DNA from: Accumulibacter sp003538495
Lineage (GTDB): Bacteria; Pseudomonadota; Gammaproteobacteria; Burkholderiales; Rhodocyclaceae
Assembly: GCF_029255145.1 (NCBI RefSeq)
Contig: NZ_JAPUVQ010000050.1
Span: forward strand, 25,271 to 89,270
Length of the DNA: 64,000 nucleotides
Reading direction: 5' to 3'
The translations under genes were made by a program, and so were the position numbers. This document shows positions 51,540-60,400 of this stretch, in pieces. The notes beneath the pieces are model-generated. The model did no database searches. It saw only the letters and a list, made by a program, of their open reading frames with translations, and was not told the DNA's origin. Every line of letters starts with the position of its first letter. Position 1 is the first letter of the stretch.

Positions 51540-54283
51540 CCGGTGCCACCGGGCCTTTGTCCTTGCCGCAGCTCGAGGCACAGGCGCTCGCCGTGCTGGA
51601 GCGCGCGAGCGACGCCAAGGTCATCGCCATTCAGACCAGGACGCAGGCGGCGTGGCCGGATGCCATCAAGCTGTCGGGCCGGCCGTTCCGGCTGCGCTGG
51701 TGCGACAGCCCGTTGATGGTCCGCGAGGCGCTGTCCGCGCTGGAAGAGGGCGCTGAGGAGCAGGCCTGCCCCGGCCTGATCCTGTTGACGCCGCTGTCCG
51801 CACGCGATTTGGGCGGCGACGTGGTGGCCCGACTGGCCCGCGCTCAGGTTTTTCAGCCCGACGCCTGGGGAATGGTGCAGCAGCTCTTCAAGGCGCGCGA
51901 GATCGACGCGCGACTCGGCCGTTTCCGGTGGATGGCGCAACTGCTTGTCGAGCGGTCCGGCGTCGGTGCGTATCCGCCCGTGCCCAACGGCTTCCTCGAT
52001 ATGGACACGGCGTGGCGTCACGTCCTTGGCCGGTGCCTGAGTCTGGATGCCTCGACGCCGGATGCGGCAATGCTGTTGAACTGGTCTCTGGGTTCCGACG
52101 CGGCCGGGTATTTCAACGATCTGCCCGATCAGGCCAAACCGCAGGTCACCGCCTGGCTCGGCGATTCAGCCGGAGCGGTAGGCGCGCTGGTCATGTGTTG
52201 CGTAATGGCCGGCAACACGCGGGATGCCGTCCCGCTCGGACTGGTGTGCGGCGTGGTGCTGTCGGCACAGGGCGAAGGCGTGCATGAGCTTGCCGCCGCC
52301 GCGATACGTCTCGAACGCTTCATCGGCGGCAAGCGCATCGGCACCGCCGAGGGACGTCTTTGGGGCAATGACGCCGCGAAGTGTCTGAAGGCCTTGACGC
52401 CGGCCTTGCGTCACGAGGTGATCGAACGCGCCGAGTTGCTGCTGCGCGAGCTTCATGTTGATACCTGCGCGCGTCTGAGCGATGTGCTTCCGCTCGGCCT
52501 GGAGCAGCGGCTTGCACTACTCGCGGATGCGCTCAAGACCTTCATGGCCGGGCCAGCGACGGCACAACTTCAGGCCATCGAAGGCGCGGCCGATTCGGTA
52601 ACGTGCCATGCCCATGCCGATCCGGCAAGCACACGGATGCTGCGGGTGAAGATGGCCGTTCGCCTGTGTCGATGGCTGATCGCCGAGCGGCCAGACAGCA
52701 AGGATTCGAGCGAAGGTCGGGCAAGCGGGTTCGCTGACCTCGCGCAACGGTATGCCCGCGAAGGCGCTTTCGTCGATTGGGCACGTTTCAAACTGCTCGG
52801 CGGCGACGACCTGCCGGGCCTTTCTTCAGCCTTCGTTGCCTTGCGCGAAGCGGCACGCACAAAGGCCGAGGCATTCAATCAACGCTTTGCGCAAGCCCTG
52901 CAGGTCTGGAACCGTGAGCCCCGGGCAGAACCCGCATGCATGCCGGTGGAAGCGATTGTCGAACGCTTGCTTGCCCCACTGGCAAAGCAAACCCCGGTGC
53001 TGTTGCTGGTGGCGGACGGACTGAGTTACCCCATCTTTCGGGAGCTTTTCGAGGGCCTGGAGGCCCTGGGATGGGACGAGCAGGTCACGGCTTCGCCGAC
53101 GACACTGGCGGTCGGTATCGCCGCGCTACCGACGATTACCGAAGTGAGCCGCAGCAGCCTGTTGTCGGGCCGCCTGGTGGTCGGCGCAGCAGCGCAGGAG
53201 AAGAGCGCGTTCGCAACGCATCCTGCCCTGGTCGGCGCGTCGCGCGCCGGGAGCAGGCCGGTGGTGTTCCACAAGGGCGATCTCGCAGACGCCGAAGGTT
53301 TGTCGTCGACGGTTCGCGATGCGATCGCCTCGCCGCAGCAGCAGGTGGTGGCGGTCGTCTACAACGCCGTCGACGACCACCTGAGCGGCTCGAACCAGAT
53401 CCGGGTGCGCTGGACGATCGATGATCTGCGGCTGCTTGGGCCCTTGTTGAGCGAAGCACGTCGAGCGCGGCGGGTGGTCGTGGTCACCGCCGACCATGGA
53501 CATGTGATCGACGATGGCACGGTGCAGCGTGGCCAGGGGGAAGGCGACCGCTGGCGGTTGCCATCGGGTACGCCAGACGCAGGCGAGCTGCTCTTCGAGG
53601 GTGGTCGCGTGAAGACGCCATCCGGCAACGCGGTACTCTGCATCTGGTCGGAAGGCGTCCGCCACGGAGCCAGGAAGAACGGCTATCACGGCGGGGCATC
53701 GGCACAGGAAGTCGTCGTGCCGCTGAGCGTGTTTACGCCACGCAACATGGTGCTGAAGGGCTGGCAGGTGGCGGCTGCGCCACAACCGGATTGGTGGGCG
53801 CCGCTGGAGGCCGCATTGCCAGCAGGAGGCCCTGAAACGCCGGTGCTCCCGAAGAAGCCGCCGAGAGCGAAACCGCTGGCTTCGCCCACACCACAGATCG
53901 ATCTGTTCGGTGGGACGCTACCCGTCGCGGCACCCGCGCCCGCAGTGAACTGGATCGACGCCCTTCAGGCGTCGCCCGCCTACACGGCGCAGAAGGCGCT
54001 GGCAGCGCGGGTGGCGCCGGCCGATGCCGAGGTGCGCTCCCTGTTGGAGGCACTGGCGGCTCGTGGCGGGAAGCTTTCCAAAGCCGCCCTCGCGCAGCGC
54101 CTTGGCATGCCCGCAATGCGCATCAGCGGCTTTGTCAATGCCGTCAAGCGCGTGCTCAACCTTGATCAAGCCGCGGTACTGGTGCTCGACGAGACGGCGG
54201 GTACGGTGGAGCTGAACCGGGAATTGCTGGGGCGTCAGTTTCTGGTGCCCGACGCAGCAAGAGTGGCGAGAGCCGCAACCTAA
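51536..54283 (+). CDS. pglZ: PglZ, alkaline-phosphatase-fold protein of BREX type 2
   Basis: 915 residues from the GTG at 51536 (GGGGAG upstream; overlaps the pglY stop). The PglZ domain occupies ~490-770: LLLVADGLSYPIFRELFEGL (metal-binding Asp), TITEVSRSSLLSGR, and VVVVTADHGHVIDDG (Asp-His-His metal ligands), then VRHGARKNGYHGGASAQEVV. PglZ is the signature protein of all BREX types. The N-terminal ~480 residues are helical; the C-terminal ~130 carry a Pro-rich linker and a winged-helix-like end (KAALAQRLGMPAMRISGFVN). In Streptomyces, PglZ restrains toxicity of PglX. A strong hairpin follows the stop. Confidence 0.93.
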   Translation: MTGATGPLSLPQLEAQALAVLERASDAKVIAIQTRTQAAWPDAIKLSGRPFRLRWCDSPLMVREALSALEEGAEEQACPGLILLTPLSARDLGGDVVARLARAQVFQPDAWGMVQQLFKAREIDARLGRFRWMAQLLVERSGVGAYPPVPNGFLDMDTAWRHVLGRCLSLDASTPDAAMLLNWSLGSDAAGYFNDLPDQAKPQVTAWLGDSAGAVGALVMCCVMAGNTRDAVPLGLVCGVVLSAQGEGVHELAAAAIRLERFIGGKRIGTAEGRLWGNDAAKCLKALTPALRHEVIERAELLLRELHVDTCARLSDVLPLGLEQRLALLADALKTFMAGPATAQLQAIEGAADSVTCHAHADPASTRMLRVKMAVRLCRWLIAERPDSKDSSEGRASGFADLAQRYAREGAFVDWARFKLLGGDDLPGLSSAFVALREAARTKAEAFNQRFAQALQVWNREPRAEPACMPVEAIVERLLAPLAKQTPVLLLVADGLSYPIFRELFEGLEALGWDEQVTASPTTLAVGIAALPTITEVSRSSLLSGRLVVGAAAQEKSAFATHPALVGASRAGSRPVVFHKGDLADAEGLSSTVRDAIASPQQQVVAVVYNAVDDHLSGSNQIRVRWTIDDLRLLGPLLSEARRARRVVVVTADHGHVIDDGTVQRGQGEGDRWRLPSGTPDAGELLFEGGRVKTPSGNAVLCIWSEGVRHGARKNGYHGGASAQEVVVPLSVFTPRNMVLKGWQVAAAPQPDWWAPLEAALPAGGPETPVLPKKPPRAKPLASPTPQIDLFGGTLPVAAPAPAVNWIDALQASPAYTAQKALAARVAPADAEVRSLLEALAARGGKLSKAALAQRLGMPAMRISGFVNAVKRVLNLDQAAVLVLDETAGTVELNRELLGRQFLVPDAARVARAAT

Positions 54284-54305
54284 AAAATCGCGCTAGAGAA
54301 CACAA

Positions 54306-54437
54306 ATGGACATTCAGCCAGACACACAGAACCTTGATCCGGCGTTTGCGACGACGGTCTCCTTCAACGTCGTGATTGTTCCAGGAATCACGACGTTGAA
54401 TTTCAGCCTAAAGGCTGCTCAATCCTTCGCCGAATGA
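54306..54437 (+). CDS. Possible 43-residue ORF between pglZ and the sacsin-like gene
   Basis: ATG at 54306, stop at 54437, four bases before the sacsin-like ATG. The translation starts MDIQPDTQNLDPAFATTVSF and includes VVIVPGITTLNFSLK. No recognised family, no membrane segment. The 54363-54400 palindrome lies within it. Spacing to the next gene and the GAGA upstream fit translation, but a leader or attenuator without coding function is equally possible. Confidence 0.35.
   Translation: MDIQPDTQNLDPAFATTVSFNVVIVPGITTLNFSLKAAQSFAE
54363..54400. promoter_or_regulatory. 15-bp perfect inverted repeat between pglZ and the sacsin-like gene
   Basis: TTCAACGTCGTGATT (54363-54377) and AATCACGACGTTGAA (54386-54400) with an 8-base loop; TTT follows at once. 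Stem and short T-run could terminate pglZ transcripts, or the DNA palindrome could be an operator for the downstream pair. It marks the boundary between the BREX core and the lower-GC pair. Confidence 0.75.
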
Positions 54438-54441
54438 CGAG

Positions 54442-57400
54442 ATGGCGAAGTACACAACCAACTACGTCAACCTGATCGCCGACAACCTTCGGGATCGGTA
54501 CAAGAGTGGCTTTCCGATCCTGAAGGAACTGGTCCAGAACGCGGACGATGCGGGGGCGGGAAGCCTCGTCTTCGGACATCACGCTGGTTTTACCGCGGGT
54601 GCTGACCATCCGTTGCTCCAAGGCCCGGCGCTTTGGGTACTAAATGACGGACGTTTCCAGCCAAAGGATAAGCAGGCGATCAAGTCCTTCGGGCTGAACG
54701 GCAAGGCTGCCGATGACGGCGCGATCGGCAAGTTCGGCCTCGGCATGAAGAGCGTTTTCCACTTGTGCGAGAGCTTCTTCTACGTTGCTTTCGACGGGCG
54801 GGACGAGCACTGCGAGATTCTGAGCCCGTGGTTCGGTGACGACAACACCTCTGAAACCCACCAGCGCTGGGAGCAGATCAGCGAAGCTGATCGAACGAGC
54901 CTCTTGGCCGTGGCCCGCGATCAAGACGAAGCTCGCAACGGCAACACGTGGTTCATGCTTTGGGTGCCGCTTAGGCAGCATGACCATCTTGCCGAACTGG
55001 ATGGCAAGAAGCTGCCAGGCATTATCGACCGATTCCCCGGTGATCGCGACGCTGAGGATCTGGACTTCCTGTCGGTCGCGGACGTTGACCAGCGTTTGGG
55101 ACTGCTGCTGCCGCTGCTTCGGCACCTTCATACCGCTCGCTTTGCAGGCGCGGCGGGTGGGCGCGCATTCAGGGTCCAGCTGCAACTCAGCGACGACGGC
55201 ACGCGCCGCTTGGACCACGAGAACGATCGTCTGCAATGCGCCGGGACCGCGGCTGATCAACGCCCAAGGCCGGAGCATTTGCGGTTCTTGGTGTCGCAAC
55301 GCGTCGCCACCTCGTCGGAGCCATTCGCGTCGCTTCGTAGCAATGACAGCTGGCCCAAGTCCATAGCGATCCTGGATTCGGGAAAGTGGGGCAGCGTTCC
55401 GGACAAGGCGCGCCCGGAAGGTGCTGTGATGTTTGCACATGCAGACAAGCGCGTCGGACGCCTCGTGCTGCAGTGGGCTGTTTTCTTGCCGACCGAGGAG
55501 CTGCGTCTGAACTATGTCGCGCAGATGCCGAATACGTCCCGGGAGCACCGCGTCGTACTACATGGGCAGTTCTTTGTTGACGCCGGTCGGCGCGGCAGTG
55601 CGGACTACGAACAATTGCATGTGCCCCGTGAAAATCTGCCACGCCATGCCTCGCAGCAGCTGGTGTTGCAGCACTGGAACCAGTCCCGGGCGCAGGAGGT
55701 GGTGCTTCCGGAGTTCTTGCCCGCACTGGACGCCTACGCACGCGCGAATGGGTTGCGCGACGAGGAACTGACCGCGCTCACCGGCGCCATCGCAAAGTGT
55801 GCCCCTGATGGCGAATCCGCCGCGACGGGCTTTTTCAAGGCGTTTGGCGCACATGTTTGCAGGCAGGTTGCATGGGTTCGACGCTTGAGCGCGGATGGCC
55901 CATCTTGGACCTTGGTTCGGCTTGACGCCGCCAGGATGTTGCCTCTTCCAAATCCATCCATGCGAGACCACTCTCGGCCGTGGCAAGCGCTGCCCGGACT
56001 TGCAAAGCTTAGTGGTGTGGTCTTTATCGACAACGATGCGCCTTCTCTCGCACCTGCGCCATCGACTTGGGACGAAGCGGCGCTGCTTACCGCGCTGCAA
56101 GGCGTTGGCGCGAAGACCTTGGCGAGCGAGACCTTGCTCGGGTACCTCATCCAGTTCCTGGAGATGGAGCAGACGCCCTATGTCGGCACGAGCCGGGTCC
56201 AGGATGCGCTGGTGGCGTTGCTCAGGGGAGTGATGCTCCAGATCGAGTTGCCGGCTGTTCGCGCCAACCGCGCGCTTTTTCAGAAGCTGGTGTCGTTCCT
56301 CGCCCCGGATCGACGGCTGTCAATCGGCCCTCAAGGTGTGGCGGCGAAGGGTGCCATCCCAGAGCAACTCTACCGCAAGCTGGTGGCGGCTGACACCCAT
56401 GCTGTGCTGCTCCCGGGTGATCTGGGCGCGCCCCCGGGCAAGCCTGCGACTGCTCCGCGAGAGAGCGATGTTGCAGCATGGCTGACCACCCTTCACCGTG
56501 AAATTGAGCGCCTGGAGCGCGGGGCAACGGCTGAGCACGGCACTGTGGAGTCCGTCTTGAAGGCGGCGGAACAGCTTATCGAGGCACTGGGCGATGACGG
56601 CAAGCAAGTGCCGTTCATGCTCAGCCATCGTGGGCTGCGGGTTCTACGCGCGACTAACGTCAGGGACCGTTCTGTTACCGGCGTGTCGCTGGAAGACCTG
56701 CTTGGGGTGCACCAGCGACGCCTGCTTTTCAAGGTCTCCGATGCCGTAAACCGATTCGGGCACCTCCCAGCGCTCGCGGCGGCATTGCCGAAGTCGGCGC
56801 CTTTGATTGTCGATCGTGCTGTCGTGGCGTTTGTACAAGCCGACGTGGAATCCTCGAAGCAGCTGGTGCCCGCCAGCTCGGATATCACGTCCATGCTGGT
56901 GGCGATCGGCGCTGCGAACGCGCCGCCCGCGCTCGGGGCGTTGGATGCGAGACGGGCCTTGGTCAGGTTGGCGACGGCGGGCGACTTGGCAGTTCCCGAG
57001 GCCGCGAAGGCCCTACGGTACCTCTTGCATGCTTCGCCAAGTCACTTCCTATCCACCAGCGATCCTCTTTGGCTGGAGCCTGGCGGTGGCACGACGCCAT
57101 GGGTCAAGCTTTGGCGCATGGTCGATGCCGACACTTGGAACGTGTTGCCCAGCGACCTCGGTGATCAGATCCCGGGTGCGCTGTGGGTCGCTTTGGGTCT
57201 CCGACAGGTCGAGGAAAGCACTGTCACAAGTCGACTGCGGCACGCGACGGATTTCACGCGGGTGGAAGCGCGAGAATTTTCCACGGCTGAACGGGACCTG
57301 ATCCTCGGGCAGGTGAAGGATCAGACGGCGTGGCATCGGTTGCCGCTGCATTTCGACACGGAAGGTACCTTCGGCGGCATAGATGAAAGATGCTATTTGG

Positions 57401-60400
57401 GTGCCTGCCCGAAACTGCCAGCAGGCGTATCCCACCGATTGAGGTTCATCGTCCCGTCCGATGGCGCCGACCACTATTCGAACCAGTCTCGTTGGATCCC
57501 TGCGTGGTCTGCAGTGGCCGCTGTCAATTTGGTACTGGCCGAGCCCAGGCCCGAAGAACACTGGCACTACATTCTCGATCAGTTGCCCGACCCGTCTCGG
57601 CACTCAAGTGAGTTACTTCCCTTGCTGCGCTCCAAACGATGGGTTCCGTTGCGGGCAGGCGGCTTCATTGCGCCCGACAGCGTGATTCGCGTTGCCGGCT
57701 TGGAGGCCGACATCGCCGCGCTTTCTGAGAAGTGCGACTTTGCCTACGCTGGCGAGGATTCGCTCGCTGACGCGGTTCGCGCCAGCGTAGGCTATAGCCG
57801 ACTGCTGAAGCTCTTTCCCGAAGGCCAATCGGCCTTGCCGGTGCTGGCCCAGATGATGAGCGCCGTCGACCTGTCGGTCGGTGCCTGCGCATTGACGGCT
57901 CCAGAAGCTCTCGTGAACCACATTTCGTCATTAACGCGGCTGGAATCTCTGCCTGCGTGGGCGATCATCGAGCGCGCTTTGGTGTGCTTGGACCGAAACG
58001 CTGTGATTGCGGATCTGGTCAAGGGCATCGCGTCGCAGTTGCCGCAACTTCAGGCCGAGGCTGTGCTGAATGAAATCAGGGCTCTCGGCACAGAGAAAGT
58101 TGCTGTCGACCTCTTCTTGAGATACCTGGCAGAGTGGCGAAACTGTTCCACCTCGATCGAGAAGCTGCAGGCATCGCTGCCGGCTCTGCATCTACTCGCC
58201 ATGAACGGCCAGTGGGCACGTGCAGACACCTTGGCCACGGATGTTTTCGGGGTCGAAGAATCGAGGCTCTTGGATGACCGCCAGACAGGCATCCTGAGCG
58301 GTGTCATCACTCGAAACATCGGCACGCCTCCGACGGATGCACTCGGGCCTGCAGCTGGCACGCCGGTGTACGACGCCAGTGCGCTGGTGCAGGAATTAAC
58401 GAAACTGTTCGAGCCACTTTCCGCAACAAGCGCGCCAGGCGCGGTAGGGGCATTACTCGGCTTGATGGGGCCAGCCGCCCGTCCCATGGCGGAAACCTGG
58501 CTGCAGCCCTTGGCCTTTGAGGACTATTTGAACTTTCTTGGCTGGGTCGACCCAGGTTGGGAAGAAGGGCCTGAACGGCGTCGGCGGACGATGGGTGACA
58601 TGACAGCCACACAAGCGCTGAATGTGGTGAAACCGGTAGTCAAAATCGCTGACGGAAACAAGGTTGCGGTCAAGTCGCTAGTCGGAAAGCGGCTTGAACT
58701 GACCTTGCTGCCCGACGACCAGGCGGACACATTGCTGGTCGGTGACCTCTCCTGGCAGATCAGCTACGGGGTCGTGATGACCTTTCGCCCACTGGAAGAC
58801 CTGGCGACGCGAGGCGTCGAGGATGTCAAGCGGCTGCTCCAACAGACAGCCGAGCATCTGCTCGTGCGCGTGTTTAATCAACCGCATGCGAATCTTGACG
58901 CGCTTTGGGCATCATTCGCGGAAGCTGACCAGATCACGCTGTCGGTTGCACGCCAACTCATTTTGGAGAGTCTACAAAACTCGCTGCAGCAGCTTCCCAG
59001 GGTACGCAGGCATCCCACTATCGAGGCAGCACTTGGGCGGGTTGACAAGGCGCGTCGCGATCGCGCGAGCGCTCAGGAACATGGGCGCAGGGGCAGCAAC
59101 GCCGAAGATGTCTACCGGTTGGCGGTCCAAGGGCTGGGTGAGGTGGTCGCCAGCGACGGTGACGTACAGAAGGTGATTCTGGATGGGATCCGCGAGCGCA
59201 TTTCGGACAACCAGTATGAAATTTCAAGCATCCCCTTCGAGCTGTTCCAGAACGCGGACGATGCCGTCACTGAATTCCAGCAGCTGCAGGTGGCTGACGG
59301 ACGTGCCCCGTTCGATCCAAGTGCGATAGGCCGCTTTGTCGTTGAACAAACCGACGGCGTAGCTCGCTTTCTGCACTGGGGGCGCCCGGTGAACTTCACC
59401 GGGCGCGGTATCAACGTCCGGTCAGAGTTCGGGAGCGACCTGGAGCGGATGTTGATGCTAGGAGCTACGGCCAAGAGCGATGCTGAAGAAGTGACGGGCA
59501 AGTTCGGGCTCGGCTTCAAGAGTGTGCTCCTTGCGACGGACTCTCCACGTGTTTGGAGCGGCGATCTTTCTTTCAGGGTGGTAGGTGGCTGCCTGCCAGA
59601 ACGATGGGTGCCGGGCGGCCCGACCCGGGAATCGCAAGCAAGGCACCTGGGGACTGGGAAGGCGCTGCGTACGACGCTCGTAGAACTTGCTGTGCCTGAC
59701 AGTTCCAAACGCAGTGAACTCGGGGAGCGATTCTCCACACTCGCTGGCCTGCTGCCAGTGTTCGCTCGCCAGATTCGTAAGGTAACCGTCGATGACGAGG
59801 TTCATCATTGGTTACCAAAGGTGATCGTTGCGGGCGAGTGTACGGTCTCAGTCGGCAGGTGCCGGCTTCCTGTTCGGAGCGGATTTGTCACCTCCCGAAT
59901 CTTGGTCTTCGAGTCGTCGCTTGGTTCCGCGGTCTTGCGTCTCGGTAACGACGGCGTAGCTACCTTCGAACGCTCCGAGCGACACCCGGTACCCGCCATT
60001 TGGGTTACAGCGCCAACCGGTGGCACCTCCGCTCATGGACTTGTCCTGAACGCCCCTTTCCAGATCGACACTGGCCGCGCCAATCTCGCTTCCGGGCGCG
60101 CCGCGAGGCGAAACGCTGAGCAGGCCAAAAGGCTCGCGCAGGTAATTAGCATCGGGGTTGTCGCGTTGCTCAAAGAGAGCCGCAGCGATTGGTCCGTGTG
60201 TGGAGCCGATCTGGGTTGCACAGGGTCACAGAGTGCTGCCATTTTTTGGGCCAGCTTCTGGCAGTCGGTGAACCTCTCGGATCTACCTGACGATCCTTCG
60301 GAGGATGCTCGCCTGCTGCACGAGTTTTCGCTTGCCTTGTTCAGTGCGATTCTGGAGGCTACCGGCGATGTGCCCAATGGGCTCCCTGGCCCAGATGCGG

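Noticed and set aside
47694..51581. 1295-codon open frame on the minus strand opposite pglY
   Set aside because: It covers the pglY gene almost exactly and is Arg/Gln/Pro-rich without domains. GC-rich third positions remove stops on the complement; pglY has Walker A, RBS and overlap with pglZ.
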